A DNA stretch of 64,000 nt. It comes from Chitinophaga sp. SYP-B3965. GTDB lineage: Bacteria; Bacteroidota; Bacteroidia; Chitinophagales; Chitinophagaceae. Below are positions 1 through 9,096 of this stretch, one piece after another. Both the position numbers and the translations under genes were made by a program. A model generated the notes under the pieces. It saw nothing but the letters and a program-made list of their open reading frames with translations. It ran no database searches and was not told the origin of the DNA. The DNA lies in contig NZ_WJFD01000003.1 of assembly GCF_009647655.1 (NCBI RefSeq), forward strand, positions 682,001-746,000, given 5' to 3'. Each line of letters starts with the position of its first letter. Within the stretch, counting starts at the first letter, position 1.

Positions 1-346
1 CTAATTTTCCATTGTAAATGGCTATGCTGTTAACCGCACCATAAGCTACCACGCTGATCTCCGTGATCTTTTTCAAATTAGCAGGATCAGCAAAATCGAT
101 CACAACGATCTTGTTTACGTCACCTTCAAGATTAGATACAGTAAAGAGACGTTTGGTGATGGGGTCATAAGCAGAAATTTCAGCAGCACCAGGTTTAGCT
201 GGTACTACACCAATATTCAGTCCGGTACCTAATTCAGTAAAAGTGGAGGGGTCTTCATCCACAAAAAAGGGCGCGTCCTTTTTATCTTTGTTACAGGCAA
301 ATAAAGTGGCAATCACTAAAAGAGAAAGTAAATTTTTAACGTGCAT
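1..346 (-). CDS. Choice-of-anchor I-like lipoprotein, N-terminal part only
   Basis: The reading frame opens at the ATG at 346 and is still open at the window edge, so only about 115 N-terminal residues are visible. Seen: a short basic start, a hydrophobic stretch and a lipobox-like LFAC with Cys18, then a charged linker rich in Lys and Asp, which fits an exported lipoprotein. The following segment with AAEISAYDPITKRLFTV and VVIDFADPANLKKI resembles the beta-propeller start of the choice-of-anchor I family, secreted proteins related to alkaline-phosphatase-like propellers. The family call is inference from this short piece. It is separated from the next minus-strand gene by a strong hairpin terminator. 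Confidence 0.7.
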   Translation of the reverse strand, partial: MHVKNLLSLLVIATLFACNKDKKDAPFFVDEDPSTFTELGTGLNIGVVPAKPGAAEISAYDPITKRLFTVSNLEGDVNKIVVIDFADPANLKKITEISVVAYGAVNSIAIYNGKL

Positions 347-424
347 GTCATCAGGTTTATTTCGCCACGATGATACAGCACTGGGTTAAACGCAATGTGA
401 ACAAATGATTATTAAATCGTTAAC

Positions 425-458
425 AAAAAAGCCGGTAAGAAGGTCTTACCGGCTTTTT
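425..458. terminator. Bidirectional rho-independent terminator
   Basis: Ten-base arms GCCGGTAAGA (431-440) and TCTTACCGGC (444-453) close a 3-base loop, with an A-run before and a T-run after. It can end transcription of the esterase operon on the minus strand and works in either direction by sequence. Confidence 0.9.
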
Positions 459-464
459 GCAATA

Positions 465-1961
465 CTAATTTTTCCCTTCTGTTGTCTGTTTCCAGTTATC
501 TGTTTTGAAGGGTGATGCCGGAAGCCCCGATTTATTAAAGAGATTAGGATGCGGGAAGTTCCTCCAGGCAAAACGCACCGCTACCGGCTGCGATACTGCA
601 TCACTCCATACTACCACCGTTTTCCCTTCAATCTGTGCCTGTGCAGGTACAAACTGTTGATCATTGCCGGCAATCGCAAACTCCTGCAGGGGACCACCCT
701 GTACCGCCAGATCACCTGTATGATCAAAAGAGATGCGGATCTTATTCCCTTCTACTTTGTAAGAACTATACAGCGGACCGGAAACGGAAATGTTCTTACC
801 ATATTCATTTTTCAAGGCCCAGCGGGAAAGCCTTTCCCCCACCACTTTTTTATTGCGTGGATGAATATCCAGCGAGTCCCCGTTATCCGTTGTTACCACC
901 ATTCCAGTGTGCTTTACGGTTCTGTAAGTATAAAACTGAGCATCCCTGATCTCAGGGCTCTGACCACGATGCGGAGATATCTGCACGAAATAGAAAGGCA
1001 GATCTTCGTTCTTAAAGTCCTTCCGCCAACTGTCTATCATAGCCGGGAAAAGCCGGCGGTATTGATAAGCACGATCTGAATTGGATTCTCCCTGGTACCA
1101 GATCACACCTTTCAAAGTATAATTCACAATTGGCGCAATCATGCCATTGTATAATTTATAGGGCCCTTTACTGTTATTCGGCCCCATAGGCTCTCTTGGC
1201 GCCGCACCCTTTTTGCTGCTGGTATCTGCCTTCCATTTTTCCATCACTTGCTTATGTTTCTCTATAGCCACCGGGTATTCTGCCAATTGCTGGCGAAAGC
1301 GGTCCATGATCACTTTAAAGTCCTTGTCGTTTTCCAGCACTTCCTGTTTTGTCCAGGACTCTGCAGGCGTACCGCCCCAGGTGGAATTGATGATCCCTAC
1401 CGGGTAACCTGTTTCCTTTAAAACTTCCTTCGCAAAATAGTACGCCACTGCAGAAAAGTTTTCTACCGTTTGCGGGGAACAGACTTTCCATTCGCCGGAG
1501 AAATCCTCCTGTGGTTCGTCGGCTACCTTATTCTTTACATCTATCATGCGGATGTTAGGATAATTGGCAGATGCGATCTCTTCCTGGTAATTGAGTACAC
1601 CGGTATAATTATTACTCTGCCGCACCACTACAAATTCCATGTTGGATTGTCCGGATGCAAGCCATACCTCACCAAGCAATACATTCCTCACTTCTACATC
1701 ATTGAAACGCAAAGTGTAAGGTCCACCAGCCTTACCGGTTTTCACGCGCACAGACCATTTGCCTGCCACATCTGCCTTCACCGTCTGATCCACTTTTGCC
1801 CAGCTGCCTTCCACCTTTACCACCTCACCCGGTTGTGCCCATCCCCATAAGGTAACGGTGCTCTGCTGCTGCAGCACCATATTATCACTGATAATAGCGG
1901 GTAGCTTTACCTGTGCCATTGCGGGAATACCCAGCAATAAAAAAAACATCAACTTATACAT
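465..1961 (-). CDS. Sialate O-acetylesterase-like secreted esterase (SASA domain)
   Basis: 498 residues with an N-terminal signal peptide ending near AMAQ. The SGNH/SASA-type esterase signature is present: nucleophile motif SGQSNME at residues 103-109, a block with IWYQGESN near residue 290, and a D-x-H pair in DIHPRNKK near residue 369. Family members remove O-acetyl groups from sugars; in Bacteroidota they often sit in plant-glycan loci rather than sialic acid loci. It is the last gene of a four-gene minus-strand operon (GH106, unassigned glycosidase, GH43-like, esterase), starting one base after the GH43 stop and ending just before a strong terminator. From this context the likely substrate is acetylated pectic or rhamnose-containing oligosaccharide rather than sialate; that is inference. 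Confidence 0.85.
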   Translation of the reverse strand: MYKLMFFLLLGIPAMAQVKLPAIISDNMVLQQQSTVTLWGWAQPGEVVKVEGSWAKVDQTVKADVAGKWSVRVKTGKAGGPYTLRFNDVEVRNVLLGEVWLASGQSNMEFVVVRQSNNYTGVLNYQEEIASANYPNIRMIDVKNKVADEPQEDFSGEWKVCSPQTVENFSAVAYYFAKEVLKETGYPVGIINSTWGGTPAESWTKQEVLENDKDFKVIMDRFRQQLAEYPVAIEKHKQVMEKWKADTSSKKGAAPREPMGPNNSKGPYKLYNGMIAPIVNYTLKGVIWYQGESNSDRAYQYRRLFPAMIDSWRKDFKNEDLPFYFVQISPHRGQSPEIRDAQFYTYRTVKHTGMVVTTDNGDSLDIHPRNKKVVGERLSRWALKNEYGKNISVSGPLYSSYKVEGNKIRISFDHTGDLAVQGGPLQEFAIAGNDQQFVPAQAQIEGKTVVVWSDAVSQPVAVRFAWRNFPHPNLFNKSGLPASPFKTDNWKQTTEGKN

Positions 1962-1962
1962 G

Positions 1963-2886
1963 CTATTGATTTAATTTATTAAACTCATCTTTTGTTACTA
2001 TGAATATTGTTCCATGCCGCAAACCCTTTGGCAGTGATATTTTATTGGATACATCTTTCCAATCCTTACCATCAACTGACTCAATGGCCCCATATTTATG
2101 ATCCCTGTATTTATCAAAATACACCAGCCATTTTCCCTTCATCTTTAGCACAGTAGGTCCCTCTGCCCAATAATTACCTGTAATAGGAGCAGTCGGCTTG
2201 CTATAAGGCCCCGTTAATTGTTTACTGGTAGAAATACGGATATTCTTCTGCGGTGGGTTCCTTGTTTCATCTTTCAGGAACATTATATACTCATTACCGT
2301 TAGGAATGATAGTAGCATCAATTACATTGAAGCCATGATCGTATAAAAGTTTCGCCGGACTGAACTGCGAAAAATCTTTCGTGGTCACATAATACATCCG
2401 GTGATTGTAGTTATTATCCCCTGTACGCTCTCCCGCAGGGAACCTCCCCGGAATAGTTGTGGCCCAATAGATCATGTATTCCTTCTTCTTTGCATCATAG
2501 GTGATCTCCGGCGCCCAGCAATTCCGTGTTGCCGGTTCGTACGCCATCACCGGAATATCTTTTTGTGCAGACCAATGGATCAGGTCACGGGAGGAAGCAT
2601 ACCCAATGCTTTGTTCATTCCAGCTAACGGTCCATACCATGTGGAACAGCCCATCCGCACCACGGATAATACAGGGATCCCGCATCAGTTGATCTTTCCC
2701 GGCAGTGGGTTTCAGGAAAGAACTGTCATGCTTTAAGGTCTTCCAGCTGTAACCATCCATGCTATAGGCCAGGTGTAAACCGTCCTGCCCATTGTCTTTA
2801 AAATAAGAAAAGAGGTATACTGAATCCTGGGCTACAGTAACCTTCATCATCAGTATTAAAAAAATAGTGCTGCAGATCTTTTTCAT
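1963..2886 (-). CDS. GH43-like glycoside hydrolase (five-bladed propeller)
   Basis: The chosen start at 2886 gives a clean signal peptide, MKKICSTIFLILMM...VAQ; a longer frame to 2931 would overlap the upstream gene and bury the signal. About 307 residues. Seen: RDPCIIRG, the repeated W-x-x-W style blades of a GH43 fold, CWAPEITYD, a middle block with DATII, and YWAEGPTVLK whose Glu fits the general acid position of GH43 enzymes. Family members cleave arabinofuranosides, xylosides or galactosides. It lies 5 bases after the unassigned glycosidase gene, so the two are co-transcribed. Probably trims arabinose or galactose side chains from a rhamnose-containing polymer; substrate is inference. 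Confidence 0.8.
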   Translation of the reverse strand: MKKICSTIFLILMMKVTVAQDSVYLFSYFKDNGQDGLHLAYSMDGYSWKTLKHDSSFLKPTAGKDQLMRDPCIIRGADGLFHMVWTVSWNEQSIGYASSRDLIHWSAQKDIPVMAYEPATRNCWAPEITYDAKKKEYMIYWATTIPGRFPAGERTGDNNYNHRMYYVTTKDFSQFSPAKLLYDHGFNVIDATIIPNGNEYIMFLKDETRNPPQKNIRISTSKQLTGPYSKPTAPITGNYWAEGPTVLKMKGKWLVYFDKYRDHKYGAIESVDGKDWKDVSNKISLPKGLRHGTIFIVTKDEFNKLNQ

Positions 2887-2891
2887 CTTGC

Positions 2892-4964
2892 CTAAAACAT
2901 TTTTTCCAATCCTTCCCATTTTATCTTCCATTTTCCATTTGAAGGAAAACCAATATTACCCGTTGCATCCGCATCCGTTCCTGTACACATCATGGCCACT
3001 GCACTTAACAGGCCGCCGTTTCCTGGCAGATAAATGGTTAATCTTTCATCCTGGTAATTGTGTCCGTTTAAGAGATAGGTATTTGTGCGGATGGGCATGA
3101 ACAATGCATCCAGCGCCTTTTCCGGCAGATGTAATCTTGCTGCCGTCATGGCCACCAAAGGGAAATCCCATCCCCAGGTATTGTTCCATTTCCATTTATC
3201 CCACACCAGTTCCAGTGTGTTCTTCATGATGGTTGTATCTAATCCGTTGGCAGCAGGAATGGTGGCATATGCCGCCAATACCGCAGGATGATCTTTGAGG
3301 TAGCCTTCATTCGTATAACAATCCGGTGTGCTTTCTGTAGCTAAGTAAACGTTGTTTTGCTGTGGCAAAGGAGCTAACCTGTCTATCACCTCCTGCCACT
3401 TTTTATTCTTTGGCAAACCTGATCGAACCCGCCATTGCTGCGCAATGTTTAACGCCCAATGCCAGTAAGCCAGTTCATAAGTAGGGTTAAAAGTGGTCCG
3501 TGGATCGAAACATTCCTGTGCCGGGATGAGGCCTTTGCCCAGGTTATACTTTTTAGTAACAGGATCCAGCACAGGATAAGACGCCATGAAATCCGCCGTA
3601 GCAAACAGCAATTCTTTATATTTCCGCAAAGCTTTTTTATCATGGCGATACAGCATTTCTGCCATGTAGATAAAATGCGGTTGCTGCCAGATAAGGAAAG
3701 ATCCTATGGAAGAAGGGGCCTCATTACCTTCATGGTCTGTCATCTTTTGCCAACGCAGCCCTTCATACCCTTGCCGTTTAGCCAGGAGTTTTGCTTTCCC
3801 TGCTACTTTAAAATACCAGTCCAAACTTCTTTCCATCAACTCCGGCCTGCCCCATAATGCAAAGTGCACTACGTGCCACCAATGCATTTCAAGATGTGGT
3901 TTGCCATACCAACTGTTGTAAGTAAGGCCCGTTTCCTGCGGTGGAAAACCACCTGAGCACTGGATCTTAGTAAGGTACTGAGATAGCACAACCCTTCTCT
4001 CCAATTCAAACGCCCTCGGATCTGTACTCCCTGCAAAATCAACAGCCCCACCACTACTCCAGAATTGTTCCCAATGTTTTTTATTATTCTCTCTGATAGA
4101 TGAAAATGCAGAAACCCCCACCGGCCGTGATGAAAATCCAACCGCAATATCAAAGTGTTTACCACGCGGAGGAATCACCCATACCACTTGTTTCGCATTC
4201 TGTACACGCGCAGGAAGAGAACTTTTCATTTGTATAAAATGCTGCGCATTGCCTATTTTTAAAGCTCTACCATCCAATGCAGACTCTACCACTTTAGCCC
4301 CCCCGATCTTCTCCCAGTTAACCCCCACATCTTTCCACTCTCCTGTCGGCTCCGGTACCCGCAGCCTGATCTTCAAACGCCCTTGCACCAACAGATCAGA
4401 AGTAATACTAAAAGCCACCGCATCCCGTATTTGATCCCCCACCGTGATCACTTTCACCGTATCTCCCTCCACAGTAAATCGACTGGAAATCTCCCCTGTC
4501 CACAGATCCAACTGCTGGTCTATGTTACGGATATCTTCCAAAGCAGCCAGCGATCCATCTTTCTTCGTGATCTCCATGGCCACATTACCTAATTGCAAAC
4601 GATGCGGATTAGCCCGGAAATAGTCTACAGCAGGTGATTTTGTTTGCACCGCATAAGAAACTTTCCTTCCATTGAAATCGTAATCCTTCAACGTTTCCTC
4701 AAAGCGGTAATGCCCTGTATCCGGAACACTCCTCCATCCCCAAACAGATTGTGTACCCAATGGTACGCCCGCTGCATAAAATTCAGGGAAGCTTTGCATA
4801 CCGGTAACATCTACCGTAAAAGCAAAATTTCCATTCCCCACAGAGAGGGACGACAAAGCTTCCGCTTTATTGATATGTACTGTATGCCGCTGCACAACCG
4901 CCTTGCGATTGATCTGCGCTACTGCTGGTTGAAACAGCAACAAAAAAAATAACACTTTTCTCAT
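2892..4964 (-). CDS. Secreted six-hairpin-like glycosidase, family not assigned
   Basis: 690 residues with a signal peptide (MRKVLFFLLLFQPAVAQ). The N-terminal half is beta-rich with SVGNGNFAFTVD and FYAAGVPLGTQSVWGW, which recalls the N-terminal sandwich of GH65-like enzymes. The C-terminal half is helix-rich with KPHLEMHWWH, SFLIWQQPHFIYMAEM, ECFDPRTTFNPTYELAYW and WGWDFPLVAMTAARL, as in (alpha/alpha)6 barrels. I cannot name the GH family. Its ATG overlaps the GH106 stop by four bases (ATGA), so translation is probably coupled. The operon context suggests a glycosidase for a rhamnose-containing glycan. The candidate general acid is the Glu in HLEMHWWH or in QECFDP; this is a guess. Confidence 0.7.
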   Translation of the reverse strand: MRKVLFFLLLFQPAVAQINRKAVVQRHTVHINKAEALSSLSVGNGNFAFTVDVTGMQSFPEFYAAGVPLGTQSVWGWRSVPDTGHYRFEETLKDYDFNGRKVSYAVQTKSPAVDYFRANPHRLQLGNVAMEITKKDGSLAALEDIRNIDQQLDLWTGEISSRFTVEGDTVKVITVGDQIRDAVAFSITSDLLVQGRLKIRLRVPEPTGEWKDVGVNWEKIGGAKVVESALDGRALKIGNAQHFIQMKSSLPARVQNAKQVVWVIPPRGKHFDIAVGFSSRPVGVSAFSSIRENNKKHWEQFWSSGGAVDFAGSTDPRAFELERRVVLSQYLTKIQCSGGFPPQETGLTYNSWYGKPHLEMHWWHVVHFALWGRPELMERSLDWYFKVAGKAKLLAKRQGYEGLRWQKMTDHEGNEAPSSIGSFLIWQQPHFIYMAEMLYRHDKKALRKYKELLFATADFMASYPVLDPVTKKYNLGKGLIPAQECFDPRTTFNPTYELAYWHWALNIAQQWRVRSGLPKNKKWQEVIDRLAPLPQQNNVYLATESTPDCYTNEGYLKDHPAVLAAYATIPAANGLDTTIMKNTLELVWDKWKWNNTWGWDFPLVAMTAARLHLPEKALDALFMPIRTNTYLLNGHNYQDERLTIYLPGNGGLLSAVAMMCTGTDADATGNIGFPSNGKWKIKWEGLEKMF

Positions 4965-7723
4965 TTCCTAATATAATTAACCGGTCTCAAAGTTACAGGG
5001 CCTAACAAACCAGATGCTTTCGGCTCCCAGCCTTTAGCAGTAAACAATCCATCCGCCCCACGATTAGCAGGTAATCTTGCCGGCATATTAGTATTATAGA
5101 ATTTCTTCCATTCCACCCCACGTTTATCCAGATCAATGATCCGGTTAGCCATACCATTCGTAACAACTATCCGTAATTCATTATCTGCCAACAAAGGAAT
5201 GGTCAGTTTATACACCGGCCCGATCAATGTAGCCAGTCGTTTCCCATTGAGGAACACTTCCGCACTTTCACCCACCGCACCTAAATTCAATTCCCATGCA
5301 TCTGCTTTACCTGCAGGTTTTTTAAAACGTATGCTGTATTGTGCAGTGCCAGAAAAAGTCTCAGAAATAGTGGTCCAGGAACCTAAATGAGTAGCTGTGG
5401 ATGCAGGTAAAGTCGGCCCACCGGACAGGAATTCCAAATTCCATTTACCTGTGATGAGCGTAGCGTCACCAACCGGCTTCGTATAAACAAACCCCTCACC
5501 ACCAAACACCCCCGTTTGAATAATACAACTCTCGCCGGGTTCCAAAGTTACATACACCTGTAACTTCCCATCACTGCCCGTTTTAGTCATAGCCACCCCT
5601 TTACGATCCAGCATAGGATCAAACAATGCAGCGCCCTTCGCTTTGGAGCTAAGCGGGATATAATCCGTAATAGGGCTCTTACCCGTATTGCTGATAAAAT
5701 AATAATGTCCATTGTTATAAGCGCGGCGTACAAATTGCAGGTGTTTAAATGTTTCCTGCCGCACAGCCGCCGCTTTCATCAATTCAGATAAATGATTATT
5801 CAGGAATGCATTCTTCGAAGAAGACAATTCCTGCAATTTCTTTTTAAATGCTGCTTTCCTGGAAGCTAATTGAAAATACCCCGGTACATCCTGTGGTAAG
5901 TTTTCATACATCACTACTTTAGCCCCCGCTTTCACCAGCTCAATCAGTTTATCCAAAGTCTCCAGCGGAAGGTATTTCACATCCGCCAAAAGAATAGTCT
6001 GATACTGCCCTCCGCCTGCTGTCTGGATCTTTCCATTTACCGCTTTGGCTTTTAATAATTGCAGATCAGAGATCAGGTCGAAGGTGTACCCTTCTTCCAG
6101 CAGTTCCTCACCAGCCTCTTCAAACTTACTGCCATGAAACCCTTCCATCCCATCAAAGTGATGCAGCATCTCACGCCCAGGCTGACTGTTACGATCATGG
6201 AAAGGGAAATACAGCAATACATCATTATCACTTTTCCCCAACTGTAAAAACGACTGGCAACGCGCCACATAACTATTCAGCGCACCAAAATCTTTCCAGA
6301 AAGGATTCGCCGGTGTAAAGTGTACCGCAGCATAAAACAACCATCCCGGCCATATTTCATTTTGCGGAGAGTAATTAGTACCGTGATAGAAGATATGATT
6401 CACTCCACCTACGAAGTATTTATCAATAGCCAGTTTCACATCCCCCAGTGAAGATTGAAAATGTTCATTCAACCAGGTAGCCGCTTCCGCAGATGCCAGT
6501 GGTTTCCCACTCACGTTTGCGGTAGAAGTAGCAAATTTGAAACGAAGGATATCTGTACCTTCCGTTTCAGGAATATCTATCGCATCATACAGATCAAGGA
6601 TGTTAGAAGGAGAACCATGACTCTGATTGCGGATCAGCTTACCTTTTGCACTGGCCCATTGATGCCATGGACGGGTAAACTTCTCAAGCAGCAATTCAGA
6701 AATCGTCATGCGGTAATCGTACAATACCCTTAAATGTTTCTCTGAACTGTCTACCGTCAATAAAGCAGGTAATTCATTCCGAAGATCATACCCGCGTTTT
6801 TTCCGGAAAGCATCAAAAAGATCTGGCGTCCAGTTTGCCTGACCACGTGCATCATCTACTTCATAAGAGTCATTGAAAAAACTTCGCAGGCCGGTAAGAT
6901 CGCTACCAGCAAATGCTTTATCAAAATGCCCGAGATAATGATCTATAGCCGGAGACGAAAAGTGATCAATCGCCAATCCTTCTCCACCTGGCGCAGCGCG
7001 CTCTACCATTTTCCCATGCCAGCCCTGAAAAAGCGCATACAACGAAACACGATAAGGAGCAGTCCAATTTAATTTTCCCTGCGCATCCACCTTATATGTG
7101 ATATCGGTAAACTGCCCTTTTTCGTCATAAGCAATTAAGGATACAAGTGGTAATGGTTTTGCAAACCGTACCTGATCTAATGCTAACCCTTGCAGATCTT
7201 TATTCGCTGCAATAGGTTCCACTAATACGAGGTCCTTCGGTAATGGTTTGGAATTAGCACTCCGCACAATAGGTTCCTGAAGAAAAACAATCTTCATCTC
7301 CAACTGCTCACCGGATACCAACGTGTATTTTTTAAACGCAAGGTATTTACTCGCATCCGTATCCGTTACCCACGGCCCACCAAAAGGCCAACCGGTTCCG
7401 GTAGCCATATCAATCCCCAGGTTCAAACGTTTTGCTTCCTGTAAAGTAAACTGCAGCATCTCCATCCACTTCGGTGTGAGGAATGGAATGAACTGTTGTT
7501 CTTTTCCTTTTATACCATAAATAGGTGTGATCTCCAATCCGCCCAAACCGGCCTTTTCATATTGGGCCATGGCAGCGGTTAAGCCAGACTTATCTACAGC
7601 ACTGCCTTCCCACCACCACCTGGTCCATGGTTTAGCGGACTGGGTGATCACCGGCCACTTTACCTGGGCCGTAGTGGTTTCGAAAACAAATAGGAGCAAT
7701 AAGATAAGATGGGCTCGTTTCAA
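4961..7723 (-). CDS. GH106 alpha-L-rhamnosidase
   Basis: 920 residues, secreted (signal peptide ending ETTTAQ). The N-terminus shows the typical GH106 start WTRWWWEGSAVDKSG followed by GLGGLEITPIYG; further blocks include FFNDSYEVDDARGQANWTPD, a segment with SHGSPSN and NHIFYHGTNYSP, all characteristic of this large family. A C-terminal beta-sandwich carries GESAEVFLNGKRLATL. GH106 enzymes remove alpha-L-rhamnose from rhamnogalacturonan and other rhamnosides. The frame begins with TTG; there is no in-frame ATG between it and an upstream stop at about 7787. It heads the esterase operon and lies beside the rhamnose regulator and catabolic genes, so it probably supplies L-rhamnose to them. Confidence 0.9.
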   Translation of the reverse strand: MKRAHLILLLLFVFETTTAQVKWPVITQSAKPWTRWWWEGSAVDKSGLTAAMAQYEKAGLGGLEITPIYGIKGKEQQFIPFLTPKWMEMLQFTLQEAKRLNLGIDMATGTGWPFGGPWVTDTDASKYLAFKKYTLVSGEQLEMKIVFLQEPIVRSANSKPLPKDLVLVEPIAANKDLQGLALDQVRFAKPLPLVSLIAYDEKGQFTDITYKVDAQGKLNWTAPYRVSLYALFQGWHGKMVERAAPGGEGLAIDHFSSPAIDHYLGHFDKAFAGSDLTGLRSFFNDSYEVDDARGQANWTPDLFDAFRKKRGYDLRNELPALLTVDSSEKHLRVLYDYRMTISELLLEKFTRPWHQWASAKGKLIRNQSHGSPSNILDLYDAIDIPETEGTDILRFKFATSTANVSGKPLASAEAATWLNEHFQSSLGDVKLAIDKYFVGGVNHIFYHGTNYSPQNEIWPGWLFYAAVHFTPANPFWKDFGALNSYVARCQSFLQLGKSDNDVLLYFPFHDRNSQPGREMLHHFDGMEGFHGSKFEEAGEELLEEGYTFDLISDLQLLKAKAVNGKIQTAGGGQYQTILLADVKYLPLETLDKLIELVKAGAKVVMYENLPQDVPGYFQLASRKAAFKKKLQELSSSKNAFLNNHLSELMKAAAVRQETFKHLQFVRRAYNNGHYYFISNTGKSPITDYIPLSSKAKGAALFDPMLDRKGVAMTKTGSDGKLQVYVTLEPGESCIIQTGVFGGEGFVYTKPVGDATLITGKWNLEFLSGGPTLPASTATHLGSWTTISETFSGTAQYSIRFKKPAGKADAWELNLGAVGESAEVFLNGKRLATLIGPVYKLTIPLLADNELRIVVTNGMANRIIDLDKRGVEWKKFYNTNMPARLPANRGADGLFTAKGWEPKASGLLGPVTLRPVNYIRK

Positions 7724-7877
7724 TATAAGAATGTTGCAGTAATGAAAAACGTGGTTTATAGTCCTTACACCTGAACTTGGCAGAGGTCACCAGAAGGTAA
7801 ATTTTGGCTATTTACTAAAACTATTGAATATAAGCATAGTAACTATCCTGATCTATCCTGCATTTTCAGATAAATAT

Positions 7878-7894
7878 TATGCAATCGTTCCCGG
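7878..7894 (-). promoter_or_regulatory. LacI-operator-like site upstream of the GH106 operon
   Basis: The plus strand reads TATGCAATCGTTCCCGG. Exactly the same 17 bases occur at 50822-50838, again upstream of a minus-strand pectin-type enzyme. The site has a central CG and matches most of the general LacI-family pattern TGNAANCGNTTNCA. It lies about 155 bases upstream of the GH106 start. Binding protein is unknown; no LacI-family gene is in the window. Confidence 0.5.
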
Positions 7895-7911
7895 AGAAAA
7901 AGAACATCCAA

Positions 7912-8943
7912 CTATAAGGATTCCCTCATCGTAATGTAGAAAGGAACTTCTATCTGTTCCCTGGAATTATCGAGGATTAATTGCGCCGCCATTTCTCCCA
8001 TGATCCTGAAATCTGTGGAGATAGTGGTGAGCCCGTTGAGGATGAGCTTTTTGAGGGGTGTTTCATTGTAAGATATAATACCTACATCTTTCCCTATCAC
8101 AAGGCCAAGGGAAATGATCTTCTCTATCAATACAACAAGATCGTTCTCCCGCAAATTAATATATACGTCACCGGGTTGAATATTCTCTGTAGCAATATCA
8201 CTCACTACCTTTCCGCTGAAAGCATAGTTCTGGCAAAACTGCTGGAAGCCGAGGAAGATCTCTTCCGGGTAATAGGAATAATCAGGGAAGATCATTTTGA
8301 TCACCTGGTACTTTTGCAGTTTATCTCTTGCCTGTTCCAGCGCTTCGTAGATGTCTTTCTGAAAGTTCTCATATACAGCACCATAGTCTCCCGTTACACC
8401 TTTCAGTTTTTTATCCAGCAGGATTAGTTTCTCTTTCGGGATGGTGTTGATCACTTCATCCACATTATCCCATCTTTCCCGGAAGTGCGGGAGGATCACT
8501 ACGTGCGAGTATTCTTCCAGTTTCTGCGTGAGCAACTTTTTGAATAACCCGAAATCACTGTTATAGATATAGAAATCAATACTTGCCTGCTCACCCAGCT
8601 TAAGGGCAAAGGAATCGTAAATGATCTTTTTATGTTCGCTTAACTTGTTAAATAAAAGAAGGATCTTAAACTGGCGGCCAAGGTCTACGTTCTTTACATA
8701 ATACCCTTTACCAGGTACAGAGCCCAGCACGCCCAGTCCTTTTAAATATTTGTAGGCTTTCTCTGCCGTATCCCGCGAGATCTCAAATACATAACTCACT
8801 TCGTTGATAGAAGGCAGTACATCATCCAGCTGCACCTTTTCATCTGCAATGGCTTTGATAATAGAGTTAGCCAGTTGATAATATTTAGGTGTAGCCGAGA
8901 AATCGTCAATAAAGAGATACTTAAAGATCGGATGTTGCTTCAT
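7912..8943 (-). CDS. GntR-family regulator, probable L-rhamnose regulator
   Basis: Start placed at the ATG at 8943 (MKQHPIFKYLF), because the longer frame to 9003 adds a non-conserved tail. About 343 residues. Residues 15-85 form a GntR winged helix-turn-helix (LPSINEVSYVFEISRDTAEKAY, then GSVPGKGYYVKN). The rest is a periplasmic-binding-protein-like effector domain as in LacI proteins, ending with GKDVGIISYNETP and a TTISTDF block. It is divergent from rhaT and upstream of the GH106 operon, so it probably controls both in response to a rhamnose-derived ligand. A second regulator of the same architecture is at 58390. Function is inferred from position. Confidence 0.85.
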   Translation of the reverse strand: MKQHPIFKYLFIDDFSATPKYYQLANSIIKAIADEKVQLDDVLPSINEVSYVFEISRDTAEKAYKYLKGLGVLGSVPGKGYYVKNVDLGRQFKILLLFNKLSEHKKIIYDSFALKLGEQASIDFYIYNSDFGLFKKLLTQKLEEYSHVVILPHFRERWDNVDEVINTIPKEKLILLDKKLKGVTGDYGAVYENFQKDIYEALEQARDKLQKYQVIKMIFPDYSYYPEEIFLGFQQFCQNYAFSGKVVSDIATENIQPGDVYINLRENDLVVLIEKIISLGLVIGKDVGIISYNETPLKKLILNGLTTISTDFRIMGEMAAQLILDNSREQIEVPFYITMRESL

Positions 8944-9021
8944 GTGCACGCTGGAATTTTGCCAGCAGACAAGATACTGAAAAAACAGGGCAAAAGCGTC
9001 CATAAAGCCCTATTTTCGGGA

Positions 9022-9063
9022 AAAGCATGACAGTCCATGACGGTTATAGGACGCCCATGCTTT
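9022..9063. promoter_or_regulatory. Candidate rhamnose-operon operator (phased CATG repeats)
   Basis: In the divergent GntR/rhaT gap, CATG occurs at 9026, 9036 and 9056, i.e. in ten-base steps; the first two are CATGAC. The outer copies also form an inverted repeat, AAAGCATG (9022-9029) and CATGCTTT (9056-9063). Such phased or mirrored half-sites fit binding of a dimeric GntR protein, but binding is not shown. Confidence 0.45.
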
Positions 9064-9096
9064 AATTTTAAACGATTAAGCCTTTAATATTCCACC

